A DNA stretch of 63,599 nucleotides from Candidatus Falkowbacteria bacterium UBA917 (lineage in GTDB: Bacteria; Patescibacteriota; Patescibacteriia; Patescibacteriales; Patescibacteriaceae): the NCBI GenBank assembly GCA_002293855.1, contig DBEB01000010.1:1-63599 (forward strand), read 5' to 3'. The notes beneath the pieces were generated by a model. It had not been told where the DNA came from and ran no database searches. It saw only the letters and a list, made by a program, of their open reading frames with translations. Made by a program: the position numbers and the translations under genes. This document shows positions 35,353-43,024 of this stretch, one piece after another (position 1 is the stretch's first letter; each line of letters starts with the position of its first letter).

Positions 35353-35553
35353 TTAAGCACGAGAAACTTTGGTAGCGTTCAAGCCCTTAGGGCCTTGACC
35401 GACTTCAAACTGAACTTTGTCGCCTTCCTTCAAGCTGTTGAATTCTACACCTTGTAGTTCACTAGCATGAAAAAATAGATCGTCCTGACCGCCCTCACGA
35501 GCGATAAAGCCGAAACCACGATCTGTCAGTCTCTTGATATTTCCTAGTTCCAT
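35353..35553 (-). CDS. cspA: Cold-shock domain protein
   Basis: 66 residues from the ATG at 35553; longer upstream frames have no homologous sequence and run through the leader and promoter. One cold-shock OB fold with RNP1 'RGFGFI' and RNP2 'DLFFHAS', and the ending 'GPKGLNATKV'. It binds single-stranded RNA and melts structures. Single gene with a good promoter, an ~80-base leader and its own terminator, the usual csp arrangement. No SD. Confidence 0.95.
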   Translation of the reverse strand: MELGNIKRLTDRGFGFIAREGGQDDLFFHASELQGVEFNSLKEGDKVQFEVGQGPKGLNATKVSRA

Positions 35554-35641
35554 TTTAAATGCAATAAGAATTTGAATTAAAGACACAGTTTGAATTGCAA
35601 TTTGAGTTCGACTACGCTTTTGCAAGACATGTGATAAGGTC

Positions 35642-35670
35642 AATATAGCACAGTTAAGCCAGAAAGTCAA
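35642..35670 (-). promoter_or_regulatory. Promoter of the cold-shock gene
   Basis: Minus strand: TTGACT (35665-35670), 17 bases, TATATT (35642-35647) with an extended TGC. The predicted start is near 35635, giving a leader of about 82 bases that could carry thermosensitive structure. Confidence 0.85.
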
Positions 35671-35714
35671 TGAAAAGAGCCTAAAACAGATAACTGTTCA
35701 AAAAATGGCTAAGT

Positions 35715-35743
35715 TTGACAAATAAGCTTGATTATTATAAGAT
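35715..35743 (+). promoter_or_regulatory. Promoter of tRNA-Gln
   Basis: TTGACA (35715-35720), 17 bases, TAAGAT (35738-35743). The predicted start is near 35750, about 28 bases before the tRNA 5' end. It diverges from the csp promoter. Confidence 0.7.
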
Positions 35744-35777
35744 TTTGAATAAAATCACCAAAAGACAAGTTTATATT

Positions 35778-35848
35778 TCGGGGATCGTCTAAAGGTAGGA
35801 CAGCGGGTTTTGGTCCCGTCAATCGGGGTTCGAATCCCTGTCCCCGAG
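35778..35848 (+). tRNA. tRNA-Gln(UUG)
   Basis: A full cloverleaf can be drawn: acceptor TCGGGGA/TCCCCGA, D stem GTCT/GGAC, anticodon stem GCGGG/CCCGT with loop TTTTGGT (anticodon UUG), T stem CGGGG/CCCTG with loop TTCGAAT, discriminator G at 35848. The 3' CCA is not encoded and must be added. A terminator follows at once. Confidence 0.96.
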
Positions 35849-35863
35849 CAGAAAGTTATTTAG

Positions 35864-35894
35864 ATAAAAGACCATCCTTGTTATGGTCTTTTAT
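35864..35894 (+). terminator. Terminator after tRNA-Gln
   Basis: A 12-bp perfect stem ATAAAAGACCAT/ATGGTCTTTTAT with a 7-base loop, T-rich on its 3' arm. It overlaps the trhO promoter. Confidence 0.8.
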
Positions 35895-35905
35895 TGTGGT
35901 AGAAT
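35878..35905 (+). promoter_or_regulatory. Promoter of trhO, inside the tRNA terminator
   Basis: TTGTTA (35878-35883), 16 bases, TAGAAT (35900-35905) with TGTGG before the -10. The -35 lies in the terminator loop and the spacer in its 3' arm, so the two signals share bases. Confidence 0.55.
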
Positions 35906-35920
35906 TAAACTGCAAAGCAA

Positions 35921-36811
35921 ATGATTAATAAAAATATGGAAACAGCATACAAAGTCATTCTTTTTTATAAATTCATCAACTTAGATAATCCTGAGTCTGT
36001 TCGTGATGAGCAAAGAGCTCTATGTCAAAGCCTTAATCTCAAAGGCCGGATTTTGGTTGGCGTAGAAGGTATTAACGGCACATTGGAAGGCAGCTCAACT
36101 GACACCGATAAGTACAGACAAGCGATGGCGGCTGATAGCCGTTTTGCTGATATGGCGATCAAAGAAAGCGCCGGCACTGGCAAGGCCTTTGCCAAACTAA
36201 AGGTCAAAGTCAGAGAAGAAATAGTGACACTAGGAGCTGGGCGCTTTGATGTTGCCCGAGAAACTGCTCCAGAGCTAAGCGCTGAAGAACTAGCCGAGCT
36301 GTATAAAAATAATGATGATTTTGTAATACTAGACTTGCGTAATGACTACGAGGTCAAGGCTGGCTACTTTGACAAGACTGTTAATCCAGAACTGAGAAAT
36401 TTCCGAGACTTAACAGCCAAGATCAAGGAGTTAGCTCATCTCAAAGATAAAAAAGTGGTATCGGTTTGCACTGGTGGTATTCGCTGTGAAAAGGCTACTT
36501 GCCTACTAAAACGAGAGGGCTTCAATAATATCTATCAACTCAAAAACGGTATTCATGATTATATGGTCAAATATCCGGGTCAAAACTTCAAAGGCACTTT
36601 ATTTGTCTTTGATGATCGCATGGTGACCGATGTGGTGCCGGAAATTGCTAACAAGGTAGTGGTGGGCAGATGTAGTTACTGTGGCGCTGCCTCAGAAAGT
36701 TTTTATAATGATGACAGCTACAGCCCATCACTAAAGATAATTGCCTGTGAGCAGTGCTTTGCTATTAACGCCGCTAGCTTGCGTCCTGTAGTAGCCGATA
36801 CTAAGCTTTAA
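35921..36811 (+). CDS. trhO: tRNA uridine(34) hydroxylase TrhO (rhodanese/UPF0176)
   Basis: 296 residues. An N-terminal UPF0176 domain ('LNLKGRILVGVEGINGTLEG'), a rhodanese domain with active-site Cys in 'VCTGGIRCEKATCLL', and a C-terminal zinc-like Cys pair (CSYC, CEQC). TrhO hydroxylates wobble uridine to ho5U without O2-dependent cofactors. An in-frame ATG at 35936 (METAYKV) fits the family start equally well. Its place just after tRNA-Gln(UUG) is suggestive, but known targets are other wobble-U tRNAs. Confidence 0.92.
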   Translation: MINKNMETAYKVILFYKFINLDNPESVRDEQRALCQSLNLKGRILVGVEGINGTLEGSSTDTDKYRQAMAADSRFADMAIKESAGTGKAFAKLKVKVREEIVTLGAGRFDVARETAPELSAEELAELYKNNDDFVILDLRNDYEVKAGYFDKTVNPELRNFRDLTAKIKELAHLKDKKVVSVCTGGIRCEKATCLLKREGFNNIYQLKNGIHDYMVKYPGQNFKGTLFVFDDRMVTDVVPEIANKVVVGRCSYCGAASESFYNDDSYSPSLKIIACEQCFAINAASLRPVVADTKL

Positions 36812-36815
36812 ATAG

Positions 36816-37235
36816 ATGTCCGAACTAAAAACCAAAGCGACCAATATCAAGGCTGAGGCTTTGTTAGATAAAATTAGCCCAGAAGCTAAGCGCAAGGACG
36901 GATTGATGTTGCTGGCAATGTTTAAAAAAGTAACCGGTGAAGAACCGGTAGTTTGGGGTGCAAACATCATAGGCTTTGGACAATACCACTATAAATCCGA
37001 ACGAAGCACTCAAGAGGGAGATTGGCCGCTAGTTGCCTTTGCAGTTCGCAAACAAAATCTGACACTTTATCTAATGTCTATCAAAGCTTATGAGGAGCTA
37101 CTAGCCAAACTTGGTAAGCACAAAGTCAGCGTTGGTTGTCTTTATATTAATAAGCTAGCGGACACTGATCAGAAAGTTTTGCAGATATTGATCAAAAAAG
37201 CTTTTGTAAATAATAAAAAAACTCTCGGCAAATAA
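36816..37235 (+). CDS. DUF1801 protein
   Basis: 139 residues, a single YdhG-like/DUF1801 domain with 'DGLMLLAMFKKVTGEEPVVWGANIIGFGQYHYK' and 'LYLMSIKAYEELLAKLGKHKVSVGCLYINKL'. The family has an SRPBCC-independent small alpha/beta fold of unknown biochemical role. It begins 4 bases after trhO, so co-transcribed. No SD. Confidence 0.85.
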   Translation: MSELKTKATNIKAEALLDKISPEAKRKDGLMLLAMFKKVTGEEPVVWGANIIGFGQYHYKSERSTQEGDWPLVAFAVRKQNLTLYLMSIKAYEELLAKLGKHKVSVGCLYINKLADTDQKVLQILIKKAFVNNKKTLGK

Positions 37236-37255
37236 GGAGCTTAATTAATTTTGTC

Positions 37256-37678
37256 TCAGAGACAATGCCGGCAGAGTCCAAAAAACTCTAAACTATGACT
37301 ATGGATAGCAAAGTTTTTTTCTTTGGCAATCTTTTTTTCTAATTTGACTAGATCTTGGTCAACAAAAACATCTTCGACACCTTGGCAATTATTACAAATT
37401 AAATGATGATGGTGTGCCAGACCAGCGATTTCGTAGCGTCGCTTATTGTCGCCAAAATTAATTTCGACGATAATCCCCCGCTCTAAGAGGAATTGCAATT
37501 CACGATAGACAGTAGTTTTGTTAACTGCTAGCTTTTGGTCGCTCAAAAAGTCTTGGAGAGCTTGAGCGTCCAGTGGTTTTTTGAGCTTGAGTAGCTCGCC
37601 AATTAAAAGCTCGCGAACTTTGGTTTTTTTGAAACCTTGGTCACTGAGCTGTTGTAAAATTGTTTGAGTATTTAGCAT
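37256..37678 (-). CDS. Fur-family metal or peroxide regulator
   Basis: 140 residues from the ATG at 37678 (a longer frame would run into the promoter). N-terminal winged helix ('LDAQALQDFLSDQKLAVNKTTVYRELQFLLERGII'), the metal/dimer domain with 'AHHHHLICNNCQGVEDV' and two CxxC pairs (CNNC, CRHC) that would bind structural zinc. Whether it is Fur, Zur or PerR cannot be decided. Its own promoter holds a dyad that exactly fills the spacer, suggesting autoregulation. It overlaps no other gene and converges with DUF1801. Confidence 0.9.
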   Translation of the reverse strand: MLNTQTILQQLSDQGFKKTKVRELLIGELLKLKKPLDAQALQDFLSDQKLAVNKTTVYRELQFLLERGIIVEINFGDNKRRYEIAGLAHHHHLICNNCQGVEDVFVDQDLVKLEKKIAKEKNFAIHSHSLEFFGLCRHCL

Positions 37679-37692
37679 ATAAAGATAGTTAA

Positions 37693-37721
37693 ATAATACG
37701 CAACTCAATTGCGTTTGTCAA
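37693..37721 (-). promoter_or_regulatory. Promoter of the Fur-family gene with embedded dyad
   Basis: Minus strand: TTGACA (37716-37721), 17 bases, TATTAT (37693-37698). The inverted repeat ACGCAA-N5-TTGCGT (37698-37714) lies between the boxes, a classic repressor position. Confidence 0.85.
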
Positions 37722-37734
37722 TAATTTTGGTCAA

Positions 37735-37759
37735 ATAAAAACCCGCCTGGTAGACGGGT
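37735..37759 (-). terminator. Terminator of the 37-residue peptide gene
   Basis: Minus strand: 5-bp stem ACCCG/CGGGT (37741-37745 and 37755-37759) followed by TTTTTATTT. It lies 19 bases after the stop. Confidence 0.7.
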
Positions 37760-37778
37760 GGTGAGTTAATCTAGCAAA

Positions 37779-37892
37779 TCAGAATTCGCCATTGTTTTGA
37801 TTGAATAAAGAAATGATGATAAGGACCCAGTTACAGACACCGGCTACAGCAATACTAGCTAAGAAGATAATTAAAAATACTTCATCAAACAT
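37779..37892 (-). CDS. 37-residue single-span membrane peptide
   Basis: A short frame, ATG at 37890-37892, TGA at 37779-37781. The product is acidic at the N-terminus (MFDEV), hydrophobic across about residues 5-30 (FLIIFLASIAVAGVCNWVLIII) with one Cys, and ends NNGEF. A clear AGGAG lies 6 bases upstream (37899-37903). A TTGACA-17-CATAAT promoter and a terminator flank it, so all the signals of a real small gene are present. Function unknown. Its neighbour is the Fur-family regulator, and a PerR/Fur-box-like dyad covers its -10. Confidence 0.78.
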   Translation of the reverse strand: MFDEVFLIIFLASIAVAGVCNWVLIIISLFNQNNGEF

Positions 37893-37938
37893 CAATAACT
37901 CCTTTTTTGTTAAAAAACTAAATGATTATATGATTATA

Positions 37939-37967
37939 ATTATGTCATATATTTATTATTTTGTCAA
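37939..37967 (-). promoter_or_regulatory. Promoter of the 37-residue peptide gene
   Basis: Minus strand: TTGACA (37962-37967), 17 bases, CATAAT (37939-37944). The leader is about 40 bases. An imperfect dyad ATGA-TTATAATTATG-TCAT (37930-37948) overlaps the -10 and resembles a PerR/Fur box on about 11 of 15 positions. The 37679-38048 gap holds only the elements listed. Confidence 0.8.
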
Positions 37968-38034
37968 GCTATCAATGCCTAGAGTGTGAGAAAAATAAAA
38001 TTGACGCAAGGACTGATTACCGCTAAACTAAGCC

Positions 38035-38040
38035 TATAAT
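38035..38040 (+). promoter_or_regulatory. -10 box of the exonuclease-helicase operon
   Basis: A perfect TATAAT ending 8 bases before the ATG at 38049; no good -35 at 16-18 bases. The predicted transcript has a leader of 0-2 bases. Confidence 0.6.
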
Positions 38041-38048
38041 TTATATCT

Positions 38049-38762
38049 ATGCAAATATTACTTCTGGACACTGAGACGACCGATTTACAAAATGCCAGAC
38101 TGGTACAACTGGCTTACAAAGACCTGACTAGTGGTCAGATGGTTAATGAATTATTTAAAGCGCCGGTAGCAATTGGCTATGGAGCAATGTCTATTCATCA
38201 TATTACCAATGAGATGGTAGCAGAGAAGCCAAGCTTTGCTGGTAGTGTCCAATATCAAGAGTTAGCCAGCTTAGCTCAAGCTGGAGTGATCATCGTGGCT
38301 CACAATGCGCCTTTTGATTTGCAAGTACTAAAAAACGAAGGTTTGAGCTTTCCGATTTTTATCGATACTTGTCGAGTAGCTCAACACTTAATCCCGAGCG
38401 AGCAGCACAAGTTACAATATTTGCGCTACTTCTTACAATTCCCACCAGTAGTCGCTGAAGCTCACGATGCTCTAGGCGATGTCTTGGTCTTAGAATTACT
38501 CTTTAATCATTTGAAGACCGTGGTGGCAGAAAAATTTGCCTTGGAGGAATCAGAAGCGGTCATTAACAAGATGATACAGTTGTCACAAGAACCACTTCTA
38601 ATTAAGAGTCTGGGCTTTGGTAAGCACAAAGGCGTGCCATTGGAAGAATTGGTCATGAATGATCGTGGCTATTTGCAATGGCTCTATGATAATGAGAGTA
38701 AAAAAGCTGAGAACGAGCAAAATGCTAATTTAATTTATACGCTGAGATATTATCTAGCTTAA
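38049..38762 (+). CDS. DEDDh 3'-5' exonuclease with DUF3820-like tail
   Basis: 237 residues. Exo I 'LLLDTETT' (Asp7, Glu9), Exo II 'AHNAPFDLQVL' and Exo III 'HDALGDVLVL' give an intact DnaQ/ExoX-type active site. A C-terminal segment (about 185-230, 'LGFGKHKGVPLEELVMNDRGYLQWLYD') matches the DUF3820 module found in ExoX-like proteins. It removes nucleotides from 3' ends. The following helicase-nuclease gene starts 1 base after its stop, so the two likely act together in DNA repair. Confidence 0.9.
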   Translation: MQILLLDTETTDLQNARLVQLAYKDLTSGQMVNELFKAPVAIGYGAMSIHHITNEMVAEKPSFAGSVQYQELASLAQAGVIIVAHNAPFDLQVLKNEGLSFPIFIDTCRVAQHLIPSEQHKLQYLRYFLQFPPVVAEAHDALGDVLVLELLFNHLKTVVAEKFALEESEAVINKMIQLSQEPLLIKSLGFGKHKGVPLEELVMNDRGYLQWLYDNESKKAENEQNANLIYTLRYYLA

Positions 38763-38763
38763 T

Positions 38764-41700
38764 ATGTCTTTTGAAACACGTTATCAAAATCTAAATGATG
38801 AGCAGAGACTAGCTGTCGACACGATCGATGGACCAGTGATGGTGGTAGCGGGTCCTGGCACAGGCAAGACAGAGTTACTGGGCCTGCGAGTAGCCAATAT
38901 CCTGAGACAAAGTGACGCACTGCCGTCCAATATACTATGTCTAACTTTTACCGAGTCCGGAGCGAGTAATATGCGAGCGCGTTTAGTGGGCCTGATTGGT
39001 AATGAGGCTTACAAAGTAGCTATCCATACCTTTCATAGTTTTGCGCTCGACATCAGTCAACGTTTTCGTGAAGAGTTTTATGAAGCCCGACAAATGTCGC
39101 CAGCCGATGAAATCAGGCAAATCGAAACACTAGGCAGAATCCTAGCCAAAGCCCCCTACGGCGACGCGCTAGCTAGTAAAAATGAACAAGGCTTTGTCTA
39201 TCTCAAAAGCGTCAGAGATCGAATCAGCAAATTAAAAAGAGCCGGTCTAACGCCGGCAGAGTTTGCCATGATTTTACAAAGTAATCTAGCGAGTTACGAA
39301 CAGATCGAAAGCTTGCTACTGCCGGTCTTTGATAGCACTGTTTCCAAAAAAACTCGTGAAGCGATACCGGAATTACTAGCCGAGCTAAAATCCTTACCGA
39401 GACAAGGGTCAGCGATTAGTCATAGCAGCTTACTGGATTATACTGAGCTCTTAATCGTTAGCCTGGAGCTTGCTTACACCGAAGCAGTTGAAGAAGCTAA
39501 CACCAAGGCTCTAACGGCTTGGAAAAATAGCTGGTTTAAAAAAGACACTGATAACAAAGAGCTACATCTGAAAGACAAGCATCAGCTGAAGAGAAACTTG
39601 TCGCTTGCTGCCGTCTATGCCGAGTACCAACAAATCATGAACGCGGAAGCTTGCGTGGACTTTGATGATATGATCATGGATTTGATTCAAATCCTGATTA
39701 AAAAACCCGGCCTAATGGCCGAACTCCAAGAGCAGTATCAATATATCTTGGTTGATGAGTTTCAAGATACTAACGAAGCTCAGATGAGGATTATAAATCT
39801 ACTTGCTGATAATCCAGTCAATGAAGGTCGTCCCAATCTGATGGTAGTCGGTGATGATGATCAGGCGATTTACAAATTCCAAGGTGCGGAACTAAATAAT
39901 GTTTTGCAATTTCAAAAAACTTATCCAGCCACCCAATTTATCAGTCTCAATAAAAACTACCGTTCAACTGCGCCGATTGTAGATTTTGCTCAGATTATCA
40001 TCAAGCAAGGTCAAGAAAGATTAGATAAGCATTTGCCTGAGCTGAAGAAATTTTTACAAGCCGCCAATAGCCAGTTGCGTCCCGGCCAAATCAAAGTCTT
40101 GAGCTTTGACACAGTCACTCACGAATATAGTTATTTGATCGAGGAGATCAAAGCTCAATTAGCAAAGGGTACGCCAGCTACAGAAATTGCCGTCATTGCC
40201 CGCAATCATCGTCAGCTACTCGGTCTAGTACCGCAATTGCAGGCAGCTGGCATAACTATCGCCTATGAAAAACAACGCAATGTCCTCGAAGAAGAACATA
40301 TTATTCAATTAATTAATCTGGCTAAATTAGTACAGGCTCTTGCCAGTGAGGGACTCGCCTACGCTCAAGAACTACTGACTGAAGTAATTGGCTATAAGTT
40401 TTGGGGCCTAGCACGCAAAACAGTTTGGCAACTAGCTATTGAAGCGAGTGAGCATCGCAAAGATCTCAGCAAGGGTCGCTGGCTCGACGCTATGCTCGCT
40501 AACTCTGATCCAGACCTGGTAGCGCTAGCCGAATGGCTACTAGAACTCGCTGCTCGAGCCAAGACTCAGAGTCTAGCGCAACTACTTGATGAACTGATCG
40601 GACCAGAACAAGAGACAGTAGAGTTTAGCTCGCCTTTTCGTCGTTATTATTTTAATCGTGAGAATTACCAAAAAAATCCAAGCGCCTATCTAGACTTTTT
40701 GGCAGCCCTCAATAGCTTTGTTAATAGGATTCGTAGCTACGCTAATACAGTTGACTCACCGAGATTACAAGACTTGATTGACTGCGTGGCGGCACACCAA
40801 AAACACGGCGTCGCCATCACTGATACTAGTCCAAGCCTAGGCGGCGAACAAGCTATCAATCTACTGACTGCTCACAAAGCTAAAGGCCTAGAATTTGACA
40901 CAGTCTTTGTAGTTAATTGCCAAGAAAATATCTGGACTAAAGGGCAAAAAAACGAGCTCATAGCATTCCCCAAAAATCTACCGATTGATCCAACCGCAGA
41001 AAGTATGGATGACTATTTGCGATTATTTTTTGTGGCAATCACCCGTGCTCGTAGGCAGCTCTACTTGACTGGTTACCGAGCCGAAAACAATGGTAAAGAG
41101 GCTCTAGGTTTGCCGTTTTTGGCACCAGATAATTTTAGCCAGTTTGCTCATCAACTAGATCTGAGCGAACAAAAAATAAATCAAGAGTCATTGATTACTA
41201 GTCTAGCAATGATCAATGCACCGGCGCCAATTAATTTACAAACTGACGAAAAAGCTTTGCTCGCTCCCCTGCTCGAACATTATGCGATGAGTGTGACCCA
41301 TTTGAATAATTTCTTGAATGTGACTCAAGGCGGTCCGCACAGCTTCTTGGAGCAAAACTTATTACATTTTCCACAAGCTAAAAGTGTTTTTACTAGCTAT
41401 GGCACAGCGATGCATGCGACCATTGAAGCAATCTATCATCATCTCAAAACCAGAGAGGCCCTACCAAGTCTAGAAGAAGTACAAAACTATTTTGCTGAGA
41501 AACTAGGCAAAGAAAAAATGTCAGAACTGGATTATAAAGATTATTTAGCCAAGGGTCGAGAAGTTTGGCAGAGCTACTGGATGCAAGCCAAACAGAGAAT
41601 AGCCAAAGAACACTGGATTGAAACTGATTTTAAACAACAGCAGGTAGTGGTTGATGGGGTTTTGATTACCGGTAAGATTGACAAGATTGTCGTCGATGAA

Positions 41701-42084
41701 GAGTCCAAAATGATGCGGGTCTATGATTTTAAGACCGGCAATCCAACTCAGAATTGGCAAGGTCATGATGAGAAGGAAAAAATCAAGCTCCATGGCTATA
41801 AACGACAACTGGCTTTCTATAAACTACTGGTCGAAAATAGTCGAGACTACCATCAGTATCAAGTAGCTGAAGGAGCGCTGGAGTTTCTCAGTCTGAGTAA
41901 TCGAGGCGAGATGATAGTACTCAATCACACTATCACCGAGCCAGAGCTAGAGAGATTAAAGACTCTCATCAAAGCAGTTGATCACAAAATCAGATCCTTG
42001 GACTTTCCTGATACTAGTCACTATGAACAGTCACTAGCTGGCATGATAGCCTTTGAAGATGATTTGCTCACAGGGCTCAGCTAA
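38764..42084 (+). CDS. UvrD/PcrA-type helicase fused to a PD-(D/E)XK nuclease
   Basis: 1106 residues. Superfamily 1A motifs: Q-motif 'LNDEQRLAVDT', Walker A 'AGPGTGKTE' (29-37), 'TFTESGASNMRARL', Walker B 'YILVDEFQDTNEAQ', 'VVGDDDQAIYKFQGA', 'LNKNYRST', 'LLTAHKAKGLEFDTVFVVNC' and 'FVAITRARRQLYLTGY'. The last ~240 residues form a RecB-like nuclease with 'YGTAMHATIEAIYHHL' and catalytic 'GKIDKIVVDEE...RVYDFKTG'. The architecture is that of AddA/AdnB-like single-chain enzymes, expected to process double-strand breaks. No addB or recC homologue is in the window. Confidence 0.92.
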   Translation: MSFETRYQNLNDEQRLAVDTIDGPVMVVAGPGTGKTELLGLRVANILRQSDALPSNILCLTFTESGASNMRARLVGLIGNEAYKVAIHTFHSFALDISQRFREEFYEARQMSPADEIRQIETLGRILAKAPYGDALASKNEQGFVYLKSVRDRISKLKRAGLTPAEFAMILQSNLASYEQIESLLLPVFDSTVSKKTREAIPELLAELKSLPRQGSAISHSSLLDYTELLIVSLELAYTEAVEEANTKALTAWKNSWFKKDTDNKELHLKDKHQLKRNLSLAAVYAEYQQIMNAEACVDFDDMIMDLIQILIKKPGLMAELQEQYQYILVDEFQDTNEAQMRIINLLADNPVNEGRPNLMVVGDDDQAIYKFQGAELNNVLQFQKTYPATQFISLNKNYRSTAPIVDFAQIIIKQGQERLDKHLPELKKFLQAANSQLRPGQIKVLSFDTVTHEYSYLIEEIKAQLAKGTPATEIAVIARNHRQLLGLVPQLQAAGITIAYEKQRNVLEEEHIIQLINLAKLVQALASEGLAYAQELLTEVIGYKFWGLARKTVWQLAIEASEHRKDLSKGRWLDAMLANSDPDLVALAEWLLELAARAKTQSLAQLLDELIGPEQETVEFSSPFRRYYFNRENYQKNPSAYLDFLAALNSFVNRIRSYANTVDSPRLQDLIDCVAAHQKHGVAITDTSPSLGGEQAINLLTAHKAKGLEFDTVFVVNCQENIWTKGQKNELIAFPKNLPIDPTAESMDDYLRLFFVAITRARRQLYLTGYRAENNGKEALGLPFLAPDNFSQFAHQLDLSEQKINQESLITSLAMINAPAPINLQTDEKALLAPLLEHYAMSVTHLNNFLNVTQGGPHSFLEQNLLHFPQAKSVFTSYGTAMHATIEAIYHHLKTREALPSLEEVQNYFAEKLGKEKMSELDYKDYLAKGREVWQSYWMQAKQRIAKEHWIETDFKQQQVVVDGVLITGKIDKIVVDEESKMMRVYDFKTGNPTQNWQGHDEKEKIKLHGYKRQLAFYKLLVENSRDYHQYQVAEGALEFLSLSNRGEMIVLNHTITEPELERLKTLIKAVDHKIRSLDFPDTSHYEQSLAGMIAFEDDLLTGLS

Positions 42085-42096
42085 AGCTGAGAACAT

Positions 42097-42128
42097 AAAA
42101 ACACGACTTACTAGTAAGTCGTGTTTTT
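42097..42128. terminator. Bidirectional terminator
   Basis: A near-perfect 32-base palindrome (AAAAACACGACTTA/TAAGTCGTGTTTTT), with A on the left and T on the right. It serves the helicase gene and the converging SIMPL gene. Confidence 0.93.
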
Positions 42129-42146
42129 AATTGATCAAGAAGTAGC

Positions 42147-42941
42147 TTAGCGAATGTAGTAAGTAATACCCATTTCCATTACTAGTTCATTGTCAGCAGT
42201 ATTGATCTGAGGAGTGGAGCCGGTATTGATAGCGCCAGCATTCATACCGCCCTTGCCGTAATCCATGACATTGCCCTGACCGGAGATGAAGTTTTCGTAC
42301 CAGCCACTGATTTTGTCGAGCCTAACCCGAGCAGTCCTAGCTAGATCAAGGCCTTTTTTCTCAGCGTCCTTGAGAGCGAGCACACGAGCCTGCTGCTTCA
42401 AGTCCTCTAGATTGGAGGCATCAAAGACCACACCGTTGACTTGGTTAGCACCGGCCTTGGTGGCTTCGGCAATCACCTTGGTTACTAAATCCTTGTTGGT
42501 GTTGAGATTTTTGACTTTGATAGCGAGTTGTTGATTGGCATTGTAGCCGGAGACGACAGAGATATTGTCTTTGAAGTCGTATTGAGTGTAGAGAGAATAG
42601 TTACTGGTTTTGATATCAGCCTCAGTTATGCCGAGTTTCTTGACAGCTTCACTGATAGCAAGGATCTTGGCGTTGAGTTGGTTGAGAGCGTCTTCAGCCT
42701 TGGCAGTTTTGTCGATTTGAACGCCGAGATTGATAGTCGCTTGATCGGGCTGATAAACAATACGACCCTGACCAGTGACAGTGACCTGACGATATTGTTG
42801 ATTGACGATACGATCACGGAGAATAGCAAAAGAAACAATGGCACCAATGACTAAGATGGCGATGATAGCCACTAAATGACCACGACTAGCACCGCATAGA
42901 TTACCCCAGCAGCAATCACTGGAAGTATTATTGTTTTTCAT
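42147..42941 (-). CDS. SIMPL-domain (DUF541) membrane-anchored protein
   Basis: 264 residues. One membrane segment (about 20-42) is followed by the SIMPL domain: 'VTVTGQGRIVYQPDQATINLGVQ', 'ITEADIKTSNYSLYTQYD' and 'VNGVVFDASNLEDLKQQARVLALKDAEKKGLDLA'. In other bacteria SIMPL proteins form cage-like oligomers linked to oxidative stress and envelope biogenesis. An N-terminal Cys cluster (SDCCWGNLCG) before the membrane segment is unusual. Single gene with a promoter and a 44-base leader without SD. Confidence 0.88.
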   Translation of the reverse strand: MKNNNTSSDCCWGNLCGASRGHLVAIIAILVIGAIVSFAILRDRIVNQQYRQVTVTGQGRIVYQPDQATINLGVQIDKTAKAEDALNQLNAKILAISEAVKKLGITEADIKTSNYSLYTQYDFKDNISVVSGYNANQQLAIKVKNLNTNKDLVTKVIAEATKAGANQVNGVVFDASNLEDLKQQARVLALKDAEKKGLDLARTARVRLDKISGWYENFISGQGNVMDYGKGGMNAGAINTGSTPQINTADNELVMEMGITYYIR

Positions 42942-42992
42942 AATTAAATAATTAAAGCTCTCATCAAGCTGATGTTTTAATAAGTTGCCTTG

Positions 42993-43021
42993 ATTATAGC
43001 ATTTTTGTGTTAGTCGGACAA
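42993..43021 (-). promoter_or_regulatory. Promoter of the SIMPL gene
   Basis: Minus strand: TTGTCC (43016-43021), 17 bases, TATAAT (42993-42998) with extended TGC. It begins directly after the DsbA-like gene's stop codon. Confidence 0.75.
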
Positions 43022-43024
43022 TCT

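Noticed and set aside
37801..37989. 62-residue plus-strand frame in the Fur-exonuclease gap
   Set aside because: It is antisense to the 37-residue peptide gene, has no SD or promoter on its strand and covers AT-rich control sequence.
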